Shown here one piece after another: positions 33,848 through 42,701 of a stretch of DNA of 64,000 bases. How positions within the stretch are numbered: position 1 is the stretch's first letter; the number at the start of each line of letters is the position of its first letter. This DNA comes from an uncultured Muribaculaceae bacterium (GTDB lineage Bacteria; Bacteroidota; Bacteroidia; Bacteroidales; Muribaculaceae). The DNA is taken from the NCBI GenBank assembly GCA_910576775.1, contig CAJTJV010000012.1, positions 13,317 through 77,316 on the forward strand, written 5' to 3'. The translations under genes and the position numbers were made by a program. The notes below the pieces were generated by a model, which worked only from the letters and a program-made list of their open reading frames with translations, was not told where the DNA came from and searched no databases.

Positions 33848-34822
33848 ATGCTCCACATCATTTTGTATGCCATCGTGCCTATTTTTGTGGTAATGGCTTT
33901 GGGATATTTCTCAGGAAAAGCGGGAGCTTTTTCAGGAGACAACGCGCGTACCCTGAATAAGGTAGTACTTAATTACGCATTGCCTGCCGCGCTCTTTATT
34001 TCCATTATAAAGGCAAATCGCCAGATGCTTGCGGTAGACGTAAAACTGACTATAGTCTCTTTTGTCGTGCTCATAGCATGTTTCTTTCTGGTATATTTTG
34101 TATTCAGAATGTATAAGAGCAACACCAAGGCTGATGCCGCGGTGTCAGCTCTTATCAGCGGTTCTCCTACAATCGGTTTCCTCGGTTTCGCTGTTCTTCA
34201 GCCGATATTCGGCACATCAGCCGCGGTAGGTCTTGTAATCGCCATCGTCGCGATTGAGGTAAATGCCATCGGTATACCTATCGGGCTTAGCCTTCTCAAC
34301 GCAGGCAATGCGGAAGCTGCCGCCGCACAGAATGGAGGCAAGAAACCCAACCCGTGGGTGCCTGTCATAAATGCGCTGAAGCAACCTGTCGCCTGGGCTC
34401 CTATACTTGCGGTGATACTGGTACTCTGCGGTTTGAAATGGCCGTCGTATCTCGACCCCTCTTTCACACTGATTTCCGGTGCCAATGCTTCTATCGCATG
34501 TTTTGCCGCGGGCATCACCCTTTCGTCAGTAAAGGTGACTTTCAACGGACAGGTGTTCATGGGAACTTTTCTGAAGCTTGTAATCATGCCTCTGGCTGTT
34601 CTTGTCGTGGCTTTGCTTGTCCATATGCAGCCTGAGAATATAAAGATGCTTGTTGTTGCTTCTGCCCTTCCGCCGGCTTTCTCCGGAGTCATAATAGCCA
34701 GCCGCTACAACACATATGTAGCTACCGGTACATCTTCCCTCGCAGTAAGTACCCTTATATTTATGGCGGCATGTCCGTTCTGGATCTGGCTTACCGACTG
34801 GGCCATCAAGACTTTCGCTTAA
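33848..34822 (+). CDS. AEC-family auxin-efflux-like transporter
   Basis: A 324-residue inner-membrane carrier with ten predicted helices. It opens with YAIVPIFVVMALGYFSGKAG, has NYALPAALFISI in helix 2, SGSPTIGFLGFAVLQPIFG near the middle, and closes with ALPPAFSGVIIASRYN. AEC proteins include malate and malonate carriers and E. coli YfdV, whose gene follows frc and oxc homologues in E. coli. By that context it may import oxalate or export formate. Direction and substrate are inference. Confidence 0.88.
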   Translation: MLHIILYAIVPIFVVMALGYFSGKAGAFSGDNARTLNKVVLNYALPAALFISIIKANRQMLAVDVKLTIVSFVVLIACFFLVYFVFRMYKSNTKADAAVSALISGSPTIGFLGFAVLQPIFGTSAAVGLVIAIVAIEVNAIGIPIGLSLLNAGNAEAAAAQNGGKKPNPWVPVINALKQPVAWAPILAVILVLCGLKWPSYLDPSFTLISGANASIACFAAGITLSSVKVTFNGQVFMGTFLKLVIMPLAVLVVALLVHMQPENIKMLVVASALPPAFSGVIIASRYNTYVATGTSSLAVSTLIFMAACPFWIWLTDWAIKTFA

Positions 34823-34848
34823 CGCTTTACAGTTAATATGATATCTGC

Positions 34849-34876
34849 CCCGGGACTGAAAAGTTCCGGGTTTTTT
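34849..34876 (+). terminator. intrinsic terminator of the oxalate operon
   Basis: CCCGGGACT pairs with AGTTCCGGG (one G-U pair) around GAAA, followed by six T residues. Confidence 0.9.
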
Positions 34877-34974
34877 ATATGCTGAATTTGATATTTTTAA
34901 CAATCCCAAAAGTAAATATTTGTATATCTTTGCGTCTAATATTGCAGAAAATTACCAACATATCATAATTATAT

Positions 34975-37812
34975 ATGAAAAAGACAATCATGCGCGGCCT
35001 ACTGGCTCTGACATTCGCTTTTGCAGGAATTTCAGGCGTCATGGCCCAGCAGCAGTTTCCACCGCTGCCACTCGACAGCGCCGTAGTTACAGGCGTTCTC
35101 GACAATGGCCTGACTTATTACATCCGTCATAACGACACCCCCAAGGGACAGGCTGATTTCTACATCGCCCAGAAAGTTGGATCCATTCTTGAAGAGGATC
35201 ACCAGCGTGGTCTCGCCCATTTTCTGGAGCACATGTGCTTTAACGGTACAGAGAATTTCCCCGGTAAAGGTATCATCAACTGGCTCGAATCCATCGGTGT
35301 GAAATTAGGTTACAACCTAAATGCTTACACAAGCGTTGACGAAACAGTCTACAATATTTCCAGTGTTCCTGTTGCGCGCGAAAGTGTTCAGGATTCATGT
35401 CTTCTTATTCTGCATGACTGGTCGTGTGCCCTCACTCTCGATCCTAAGGAAATCGATTCGGAACGTGGTGTGATTCACGAAGAATGGCGCCGCACACACG
35501 TCGGTACCCAGCGTATTCTCGAGCGTCAGCTGCCTGCGGTTTATCCCGACAGCCGTTACGGCTATCGTCTGCCTATCGGTACTATGGAAGTCGTTGACAA
35601 TTTTGATCCTCAGGCTATCGTAGACTACTACCACAAATGGTATCGCCCGGATCAGCAGGGTATTATCGTTGTGGGTGACATCGATCCGGCCTATATTGAA
35701 AAGAAGATCAAGGAGATATTCTCTCCCATAAAGATGCCCGAGAATCCGGCCGAGCGCGAATATTTCAGCGTTGAAGATACTCCCGGGACAATCTTCGCCA
35801 TCGACAAGGATGCCGAGGTGCAGGCTCCGATTGTTTTCTTCATGGTAAAGAGCGACGACGCTCTTCTTCCGCGGGAATATCGCAATACCGCTCTTTATTT
35901 CCCAACGCATTATCTCACCACTATGGCGACGATGATGTTGCAGAATCGTCTTGACGACCTACAGAACAAGCCTGAGACAGAATATGCGCAGGTGGGTATG
36001 GATATCGGTGAATTCTTCCTGTCGAAAACCAAAGGCGCCGTCACGATACAGGTTGTAGCCAAGGATACCGACGTGGTTCCCGCTTTCACACAGGTTTACC
36101 GTGAACTTCTTCGTGCAGTACGCGGCGGTTTCACCGTCGGTGAATACGAGCGTGCCCGTGCCGAATTCCTTTCTCGCATCGAACGTGCATATGAAAACCG
36201 TAACGATGTGCAGTCTGAGGCATATTCCCGTGAAATCGTCCGTCATTTCATTGATAACGAGCCAATGCCGGGTATTGCTGTCGAGAAACAGACATACGAC
36301 CAGATTGCCAATATGATTACCGTAGAGCAGATAAATCAGCTCCTTCCCGCTCTCATAAATGATGACAACCGTGTGCTTGTGGCTTTCCTTCCCGATTCTG
36401 AAGCATTCCCCGTTCCTACACAAGAGCAGTTTGAGGCAGGAATAGCCGCAGTGGAAGCAGAGGAACTTGAGCCTTACAAGGACGAAGTCCGTACCGATCC
36501 TCTGATTCCCAATCTTCCCAAACCCGGAAAAATTGCCAAGACAACAGAGGACAAGACTTGGAGCGCTACTGTATTTACCCTTGGCAACGGCGTTAAAGTT
36601 GTTGTAAAGCCGACAGATTTCAAGGCCAACGAAATTATGTTCATGGCCAACGCTGTTGGCGGAGGTCTGAGCGAATATACCGATGTAGATGCAGCTTCAG
36701 TACGCTATATGCCTCTTGCACAGATGAATCGTGCGCTTAACGATTATTCCAATTCCGATGTGAACAAGTATCTTCAGGGCAAACAGGCTTCAGTAAGCTT
36801 TTCGGCTGACGATTACATGCGTGCGCTCGAGGGAAATACGACCGTGAAGGATCTCCCCACCCTTATGGAGCTTATATACGCCACTTTCACCGGTTATAAT
36901 TTCAAAGAAGAAGAGTTTGTCGCCAATCGCGACGCAATGGCCGGCATGCTTGCCAATCAGGAAAGCAATCCTCAGTATATTTTCCAGCGTGATGCAATGA
37001 AATCGCTCTTCAAGGTTCCTTACAAGCAGGCTATCACATCCGCAGATATCAAGGCCGCCGACCGTCAGGTTATCATCGATCTTATCCATAAGATGATGGC
37101 CAATGCCGCCGACTATACTTTCTATTTCGTAGGTAGCATTGATATGGACACATTCAAGCCTCTTATGGAACAGTATATCGCAACACTTCCGGCTAATCCT
37201 AAGAAAGCTGTGAAAACCTATACTGTCAATCCCGACGTAGAAGTTATTGCCGGCAGTGGTGTCAATAATTTCACCACCAAGATGCAGACTCCACAGTCAT
37301 GGCTCCTTTTCGCCTACTCCGGCGAGATGCCTTTCACCACCGAGAACAAGCTCCTTGCCAATGTCGCTTCGCAGGTTCTCAGCAAGCGTCTTCTCGACAA
37401 AATACGTGAGGAAATGGGCGCTACATATTCTATCGGTGCCCAGGGTGATGTGAGCCGTATCTCCAAGACTAACGCAATGTTCCAGGTGGCAGCTCCTGTA
37501 AATCCCGAACTCAAGGAAAAATCCATCGAAGAAATCAAGAAAATTTTCGTCGAGGCCACTCAGAATATCACTCCTGAGGAAATCAAACCCGCAATCGAAT
37601 ATCTTACCAAAACTAACGAGGAGGGCAAGAAACAGAATGAAGAGTGGATAGGACACATGGTTGCGACAGATATCAATGGAGTCAATGTGTTCATGGAGCG
37701 TGGTGAGGTTATCCCGACAATAACCGTTGAAAAAGTTCAGAATTTCATCAAACAGGTTCTTGATCAGAATAATTTCCGTATGGTTGTTCTTGATGCAGCA
37801 GCTGAGGAATAA
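34975..37812 (+). CDS. large M16-family zinc peptidase, exported
   Basis: A 945-residue pitrilysin/insulinase-type peptidase with a signal peptide (cleaved near VMA) and predicted periplasmic location. The zinc site HFLEHMCFNG lies near residue 80, and the downstream Glu is in the ERGVIHEEWRR segment. A second, inactive M16 half starts near residue 525 (FTLGNGVKVVVKPTDF), with the C-terminal signature KRLLDKIREEMGATYSIG. A -7 element TATCTTTG at 34925-34932 gives a leader of about 35 bases. It stands alone, ended by a terminator. Confidence 0.95.
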   Translation: MKKTIMRGLLALTFAFAGISGVMAQQQFPPLPLDSAVVTGVLDNGLTYYIRHNDTPKGQADFYIAQKVGSILEEDHQRGLAHFLEHMCFNGTENFPGKGIINWLESIGVKLGYNLNAYTSVDETVYNISSVPVARESVQDSCLLILHDWSCALTLDPKEIDSERGVIHEEWRRTHVGTQRILERQLPAVYPDSRYGYRLPIGTMEVVDNFDPQAIVDYYHKWYRPDQQGIIVVGDIDPAYIEKKIKEIFSPIKMPENPAEREYFSVEDTPGTIFAIDKDAEVQAPIVFFMVKSDDALLPREYRNTALYFPTHYLTTMATMMLQNRLDDLQNKPETEYAQVGMDIGEFFLSKTKGAVTIQVVAKDTDVVPAFTQVYRELLRAVRGGFTVGEYERARAEFLSRIERAYENRNDVQSEAYSREIVRHFIDNEPMPGIAVEKQTYDQIANMITVEQINQLLPALINDDNRVLVAFLPDSEAFPVPTQEQFEAGIAAVEAEELEPYKDEVRTDPLIPNLPKPGKIAKTTEDKTWSATVFTLGNGVKVVVKPTDFKANEIMFMANAVGGGLSEYTDVDAASVRYMPLAQMNRALNDYSNSDVNKYLQGKQASVSFSADDYMRALEGNTTVKDLPTLMELIYATFTGYNFKEEEFVANRDAMAGMLANQESNPQYIFQRDAMKSLFKVPYKQAITSADIKAADRQVIIDLIHKMMANAADYTFYFVGSIDMDTFKPLMEQYIATLPANPKKAVKTYTVNPDVEVIAGSGVNNFTTKMQTPQSWLLFAYSGEMPFTTENKLLANVASQVLSKRLLDKIREEMGATYSIGAQGDVSRISKTNAMFQVAAPVNPELKEKSIEEIKKIFVEATQNITPEEIKPAIEYLTKTNEEGKKQNEEWIGHMVATDINGVNVFMERGEVIPTITVEKVQNFIKQVLDQNNFRMVVLDAAAEE

Positions 37813-37834
37813 TCTTTAGAATACTATTTTTAAG

Positions 37835-37865
37835 AATCCGGATCGTTCGCGGTCCGGATTTTTTT
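37835..37865 (+). terminator. intrinsic terminator after the M16 gene
   Basis: AATCCGGATC pairs with GGTCCGGATT around GTTCGC, followed by a seven-base T-run. Confidence 0.9.
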
Positions 37866-37907
37866 GTCCTGTGTTTAACCTGAAATAAAAAAGTATGTTT
37901 TATAATT

Positions 37908-37946
37908 AATTTTTTAGTTGAAAATTTGGTGCACTAAAAAATTAGT
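37908..37946. promoter_or_regulatory. candidate BlaI operator with three half-sites
   Basis: AATTTTTTAGT (37908-37918) and ACTAAAAAATT (37933-37943) are perfect reverse complements separated by 14 bases. The right arm also pairs with a third half-site TTAGT (37942-37946), making ACTAA-AAAA-TTAGT. The array straddles the -33 element and reaches close to the -7 element of the blaI promoter. Confidence 0.65.
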
Positions 37947-37957
37947 TTGTATATTTG
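37925..37957 (+). promoter_or_regulatory. Bacteroidota-type promoter for blaI-blaR
   Basis: TTTG at 37925-37928, a 21-base spacer and TATATTTG at 37950-37957. The predicted start near 37964 excludes the upstream in-frame start at 37918 and leaves a leader of about 14 bases before ATG 37978. Confidence 0.8.
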
Positions 37958-37977
37958 CAGCGATAAGAAAAACTATT

Positions 37978-38361
37978 ATGGGAAGACAGAGAACAAAGAG
38001 CCTCACAGAAAAAGAGGCGGAAATAATGGAACGCCTTTGGGCGAAAGGTCCTCTTACGGTGCGTCAGCTCCTTGAGGGTTATCCGGATCCTAAGCCGCAT
38101 TTCAATACTGTTGCGACAGTAGTGCGTATTCTTATACAGAAAGGATATGTGGCGCATGTAGGAGAATACAATGGCGCCTATACATACGGTGCTATCGCCG
38201 ATGCGTCGAAATTCGCGGAGCGGTCGCTGGCACAGATTGTAAAGAGCTATTTCAACAATAGTTATCGTTCGGCAGTGTCGGCTCTTGTAAAAGATGAAAA
38301 AATTTCGCTTGACGAGCTGCGCGAGATTATCGACATGGTAGAACGCAATAACGCAAAGTAA
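37978..38361 (+). CDS. BlaI/MecI/CopY-family repressor
   Basis: A 127-residue winged-helix repressor: LTEKEAEIMERLWAKGPLTVRQLLEGY (helix 1 and 2), FNTVATVVRILIQKGYVAH (recognition helix and wing), and a C-terminal dimer domain. In the known Bla/Mec systems the partner membrane protease cleaves this repressor within the dimerisation domain; here the matching region is ADASKFAERSLAQIVKSYF. The partner gene starts one base after its stop. It probably represses its own operon through the inverted repeat at 37908-37946. Confidence 0.93.
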   Translation: MGRQRTKSLTEKEAEIMERLWAKGPLTVRQLLEGYPDPKPHFNTVATVVRILIQKGYVAHVGEYNGAYTYGAIADASKFAERSLAQIVKSYFNNSYRSAVSALVKDEKISLDELREIIDMVERNNAK

Positions 38362-38362
38362 A

Positions 38363-39970
38363 ATGGGCGCATTTCTGGCCTATACGGTCTATTCCGGTAT
38401 TTTTCTGCTTGCCGGTTATCTCCTTTACAAATGGATAATGGCTTCGGAGAAACAAAGTTCGCTCAACCGCGGTGTTTTGATTGGTATATACATGCTGAGT
38501 TTTGCCGCGCAACCTTTGTCGCGAATACGTTTCGGAGCAACAGAGTCATCCATATCGGCGTTGGAATTTGGCAATCTTGAGTTCGTTTCGGTGGCCGGGA
38601 CGTCAGTCCCGTTGTGGCCAAGAGTGTTGCTTATGATTTATCTGGCGGGGCTTGCGGCAGTATTGATTTGGACACTTGTTGTTGCTGTACGTCTGGCGAT
38701 ACTTATAAACAGCGGTGGCCGTGTCCGTCATCAGGATTATACGCTCGTGCTCCTGTCTCGTCCCGATGTTGCTCCTTTCAGCTGGAGCCGCTATATTGTG
38801 ATGTCGGAGGCCGACTATGCATCCGCCGGAGAGCTGATAATTGCACATGAAGCCGCTCATATCCATTACCGACATTGCTACGACCTCCTTGCCGTTCAGC
38901 TGGTATGTATCATTATGTGGTATAACCCTGCGGCATGGCTTATGCGTGAGGAACTCAAAAGTGTTCATGAATATCAGGCCGACGGAGCTGTCATTACCTC
39001 GGGTGTGGACGCCCGTCGATATCAGATGCTATTAATAAAAAAGGCTGTGGGCATTCGTTTCCAGTCGCTTGCCAACAGCCTGAATCACAGTAAACTTAAA
39101 CAACGTATAACTATGATGTACAGAGAACAAAACAGAGGACTGCGCCGCCTCCGCGGCCTTGTCCTGGGCCTGGCGCCGATAATGGCGCTGGCAGTGGTTA
39201 ACATTCCGGCTGTAGCTTCCGCTATCACAAATCTCGGTGAAGCTTCGATTGAAGGTTCTGCAGAAAGCATGGCTCCGGTAACCGTCGACAAAGTTAGTGA
39301 AAATCCGGCAAACACGGAAGGCTCCCTGTTGGCAGGAAAAGTAGATGCGGTAGAAAAGCTTGCAACCTACCCTGGCGGAGAAAAAGAAATGTTCCGTTAT
39401 CTGGCGCTGAATGTCAAATATCCTGCTGCCGCTATGAAAAAAAATATCCAGGGCCGCTCGGTAATAGGGTTTACCGTTGAGGCCGACGGCAGTCTGTCGG
39501 GCTTCAAGGTTGTAAAGAGTGCAGGTGCGCTTCTCGATCAGGAAGCAACACGTGTTATCGCTTCCATGCCAAAATGGGAGCCGGCTATGAAGGATGGGGT
39601 AGCAGTGGCTTCCCAATATGTTCTTCCGGTTGAATTCAAACTTATGGGGGGAGAAGAAAAATCCGCAGAATCAGCCGAAGCCGTTGCCGCAAGGGACGGA
39701 GCCAAGGTTCTGGATGACATAAAGGTTGTAGGCTATGGCACGATAAAAAAAGAATCGTCAGACTCTTCTCAGACGGCTATCACAATCAAAATGAGGGATA
39801 AATCAAATACGACAACGGTTAAAGGTGAGCCTGTGGTATTTGTTGACGGAAAGAAAATATCTTCCGATGCGTTGAATGATATCAACCCGGAAACCATTGA
39901 GTCGATATCTGTCCGCAAAGATATCCCGGAATATCCGAACGGCGCAATTTACATTATTATAAAGAAATAA
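38363..39970 (+). CDS. BlaR1-like M56 metallopeptidase with TonB-C and TonB-plug-like modules
   Basis: A 535-residue sensor-type membrane protease. Residues 1-120 carry three hydrophobic helices; the M56 zinc site HEAAH is at 162-166, with the third ligand in HEYQAD (Glu203). A fourth helix lies near 265-290. A TonB C-terminal domain follows at about 336-427 (YPGGEKEMFRYLALNVKYPAAA, then VIGFTVEADGSL). The last 80 residues look like the start of a SusC-type receptor: VVGYGTIKKESS at 455-466, then PVVFVDGKKIS and INPETIESISVRKD, as in TonB plug domains. No penicillin-binding domain is present. Paired with the BlaI-type repressor. Confidence 0.9.
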   Translation: MGAFLAYTVYSGIFLLAGYLLYKWIMASEKQSSLNRGVLIGIYMLSFAAQPLSRIRFGATESSISALEFGNLEFVSVAGTSVPLWPRVLLMIYLAGLAAVLIWTLVVAVRLAILINSGGRVRHQDYTLVLLSRPDVAPFSWSRYIVMSEADYASAGELIIAHEAAHIHYRHCYDLLAVQLVCIIMWYNPAAWLMREELKSVHEYQADGAVITSGVDARRYQMLLIKKAVGIRFQSLANSLNHSKLKQRITMMYREQNRGLRRLRGLVLGLAPIMALAVVNIPAVASAITNLGEASIEGSAESMAPVTVDKVSENPANTEGSLLAGKVDAVEKLATYPGGEKEMFRYLALNVKYPAAAMKKNIQGRSVIGFTVEADGSLSGFKVVKSAGALLDQEATRVIASMPKWEPAMKDGVAVASQYVLPVEFKLMGGEEKSAESAEAVAARDGAKVLDDIKVVGYGTIKKESSDSSQTAITIKMRDKSNTTTVKGEPVVFVDGKKISSDALNDINPETIESISVRKDIPEYPNGAIYIIIKK

Positions 39971-39991
39971 CACAGACTATTTCATACACAA

Positions 39992-40024
39992 AAAGGAATC
40001 CGACCGCGAGGCCGGGTTCCTTTT
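39992..40024 (+). terminator. intrinsic terminator after the BlaR1-like gene
   Basis: AAAGGAATCCG (39992-40002) pairs with CGGGTTCCTTT (40013-40023), one G-U pair; the T-run is partly inside the stem. Confidence 0.85.
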
Positions 40025-40167
40025 CTGTTTGTGGTTGCGATGCTGTCGTTTTAGAAATGGCTGTTTCATGTAGTTTCATAACATGATTTAGCGATATTTT
40101 ATATATAATGAAAAGGCTTTGAAGAAAAATGCGTAATTTTGCATATTGTAAAAACACTGATTAAACA

Positions 40168-41235
40168 ATGACTGAACCTAAGAAAGAAATTATACTGAGT
40201 GGTATCCGGGCCACCGGTAACCTTCATATTGGCAACTATTTCGGTGCTCTCCGCAAATTTGTTGCCGTGCAGAATGATTATGACTGCAATTTCTTCATTG
40301 CCGACCTTCATGCCCTTACCACAAATCCCGATCCGGAGCAGCTTCATGCAAATGTGAAGAGTGTTCTGGCCGAGTATCTCGCCGCAGGGCTCGATCCGGA
40401 AAAGAGTACTATTTATGTGCAGAGCGATGTACCGGAGACAACGGAAATGTATCTTCTGCTGAACATGCACGTAGGTATCGGGGAACTTATGCGTACGGTA
40501 TCGTTCAAGGACAAAGCGCGTAAGGCACTCGGTCTTTCACCTGAAAATGATGAAGAGGATATAGAGAAACAGGTATGCGGGAGCGATACCGGCAGACGTG
40601 TCAATGCCGGCCTTCTTACTTACCCGACATTGATGGCTGCTGATATCCTTATCCACAAGGCTACTAAAGTGCCTGTCGGAAAGGATCAGTTGCAGCATCT
40701 GGAGCTTACGCGCCGATTTGCCCGCCGCTTCAATTCATTCTATAACGTTGATCTTTTTCCGGAACCGTATGATTTTGATTTCGGCGGTGCTCCCATCAAG
40801 GTGCCCGGACTTGACGGATCTGGCAAGATGGGTAAGAGCGAGGGCAACTGTATATATCTTGTCGATGATCCTAAAGTGCTTCGCAAAAAAGTGATGCGGG
40901 CTGTCACAGACGAAGGTCCACAGACTCCTGACAGTCAGATGAGTGAACCTATTGCAAATCTTTTCACTCTTCTTGAGTTGACATCCACTCCCGATGTTGT
41001 GGAGCATTTCCGTAAGGCATATGCCGACTGTTCCATCCGCTATGGTGACCTCAAGAAGCAGCTTGCCGAAGATATTCTCGCTGTCACAACTCCGATTCGC
41101 GAGCGAGTGAATGATATTCTTGCCGATGACGGCTATCTGGCGAAAGTGCTTGCAGCCGGTGCCGAACGTGCACGCGAACGTGCAGCTGCGACTCTATCCG
41201 AGATGCGCCATGTAATGGGAATACGTAAATTCTGA
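40168..41235 (+). CDS. trpS: tryptophanyl-tRNA synthetase
   Basis: Charges tRNA-Trp in the cytoplasm. Class I signatures: HIGNYFGAL near residue 17 in GIRATGNLHIGN, the AADILIHKATKVPVGKDQLQHLE segment, and the KMSKS loop as KMGKSEGN. 355 residues is normal. The -7 element TAATTTTG at 40134-40141 leaves about 20 bases of leader; no well-spaced -33 was found. rpoN follows 11 bases after its stop, so they are probably co-transcribed. Confidence 0.97.
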   Translation: MTEPKKEIILSGIRATGNLHIGNYFGALRKFVAVQNDYDCNFFIADLHALTTNPDPEQLHANVKSVLAEYLAAGLDPEKSTIYVQSDVPETTEMYLLLNMHVGIGELMRTVSFKDKARKALGLSPENDEEDIEKQVCGSDTGRRVNAGLLTYPTLMAADILIHKATKVPVGKDQLQHLELTRRFARRFNSFYNVDLFPEPYDFDFGGAPIKVPGLDGSGKMGKSEGNCIYLVDDPKVLRKKVMRAVTDEGPQTPDSQMSEPIANLFTLLELTSTPDVVEHFRKAYADCSIRYGDLKKQLAEDILAVTTPIRERVNDILADDGYLAKVLAAGAERARERAAATLSEMRHVMGIRKF

Positions 41236-41246
41236 TTACCGGTACC

Positions 41247-42680
41247 GTGGCGAAGAATGTCGAAGGTCTGAAAATAGAACAGGTCCAGACGCTCGGACAG
41301 CGTCTGAACCCGCAGCTTGCGCGTCTGGGGCAGATTCTGGAGATGAATGTGCCCGAATTCGAGGAAGCTGTCGCGCGGGAGCTGAATGAAAATCCGGCAC
41401 TCGAGGATCTTGACAGCCATTCCGGAGACCATGAAGACAGCTCCATAGAGACGCCGGAAGATATCCAGCGTGGCGACTATGCCGACGAGGATGACATGCC
41501 GGTATATCTTGCACGCAATCATTCCGCCGACGACAGTCATGTAGATGCTGCCTCATATGCACCCGATGAAGGTGATACGATAAGCGATGTTTTACTGCGT
41601 AGGCTTTTTTACGACCACAATCTTTCCGACTCCGAAAAGAGTATCGCCGAACATATCGTAGGTAACCTTGACGAAAGCGGTTATCTCACACGCTCTGTTG
41701 GCGAGATTGCCGATGATATCGCCGAAAAGGATGGTGTCAATGTGAGGGATGACGAAGTGCGGATTGTATTGGACTATGTGAGGGCTCTCGATCCGGCAGG
41801 GATTGCTGCATTCGACCTCCGCGATTGCCTGTTGCTGCAACTCAATCGTATGCCGGATTCGGAGACTGCCGATTGTGCCCGCAGAATAGTACGTGATTAT
41901 TACGATTTGTTCACAAAAAAACATTTCGACCGCATACAGATGGCACTTGGAGCCAGTCGTGAGATGATGGAGGATGCTTTACGCATGATCCGGAAACTCA
42001 ACACTCGTCCGGCATCGGTTATAGAGACCGGGAATTCGATTGATAAGGCCCCTGTTGTCTATCCGGATTATATTCTGACGTATGACGCCGATTTTGATAC
42101 GTTTACCCTCAGCCTCTCAGGTAATAATCCGGAGCTTGCCATCGAAGCGTCGTTTCGTATAGATGATGCATTGCTGAAAAAAGAAGGAGCGTCCGTTTCG
42201 GAATTTATCAGGACACAGCGCGATCGTGCGCAGAGCTTTATCGAACTTGTGAAGATGCGACGCAATACGATGATGGAGGTTGGCAAGGCTATCGTGAAAT
42301 TGCAGCGTGAGTTCTTCGTTACCGGTGATAAGACTGATATGAAGCCGATGATTCTTGCAGATATACAGCGTATAACCGGACTTGATCCTTCTGTGATTTC
42401 GCGCGCCACAAGTGGTAAATATATCCTTACGCCCCACGGCCAGTTTGCTATGAAAACGCTTTTCAATGAGCGCGTCGATGATAGTTCGGATATTACCTCC
42501 CTGAATATAAAGGAAAAACTTACGGATATTATCAACAACGAGGATAAGCGGCATCCGTTCTCCGACCGCGCATTGTGCGAGCTGCTTAAGGCTGCGGGCT
42601 TTGATATCGCACGCCGTACGGTGGCGAAATACCGTGAGTCTCTTGGCTTCCCTGTCGGACGTCTGAGAAGAAACTTTTAG
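41247..42680 (+). CDS. rpoN: RNA polymerase sigma-54 factor
   Basis: Alternative sigma factor needing AAA+ activators. The glutamine-rich region I is seen at the start (QVQTLGQRLNPQLARLGQILEM), followed by an acidic region II (EDLDSHSGDHEDSS), the core-binding domain, the HTH near LADIQRITGLDPSVISRATSGKYI, and the C-terminal RpoN box ARRTVAKYRE. 477 residues is standard. Translation starts at GTG 41247, as no in-frame ATG precedes region I. No sigma-54 activator gene lies in the window. Confidence 0.95.
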   Translation: MAKNVEGLKIEQVQTLGQRLNPQLARLGQILEMNVPEFEEAVARELNENPALEDLDSHSGDHEDSSIETPEDIQRGDYADEDDMPVYLARNHSADDSHVDAASYAPDEGDTISDVLLRRLFYDHNLSDSEKSIAEHIVGNLDESGYLTRSVGEIADDIAEKDGVNVRDDEVRIVLDYVRALDPAGIAAFDLRDCLLLQLNRMPDSETADCARRIVRDYYDLFTKKHFDRIQMALGASREMMEDALRMIRKLNTRPASVIETGNSIDKAPVVYPDYILTYDADFDTFTLSLSGNNPELAIEASFRIDDALLKKEGASVSEFIRTQRDRAQSFIELVKMRRNTMMEVGKAIVKLQREFFVTGDKTDMKPMILADIQRITGLDPSVISRATSGKYILTPHGQFAMKTLFNERVDDSSDITSLNIKEKLTDIINNEDKRHPFSDRALCELLKAAGFDIARRTVAKYRESLGFPVGRLRRNF

Positions 42681-42701
42681 CCCGTAGATTGTTATTATAG
42701 T

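Noticed and set aside
38363..39970. BlaR1-like gene as a beta-lactam resistance sensor
   Set aside because: No penicillin-binding sensor domain or adjacent beta-lactamase; the C-terminal modules are TonB-related.
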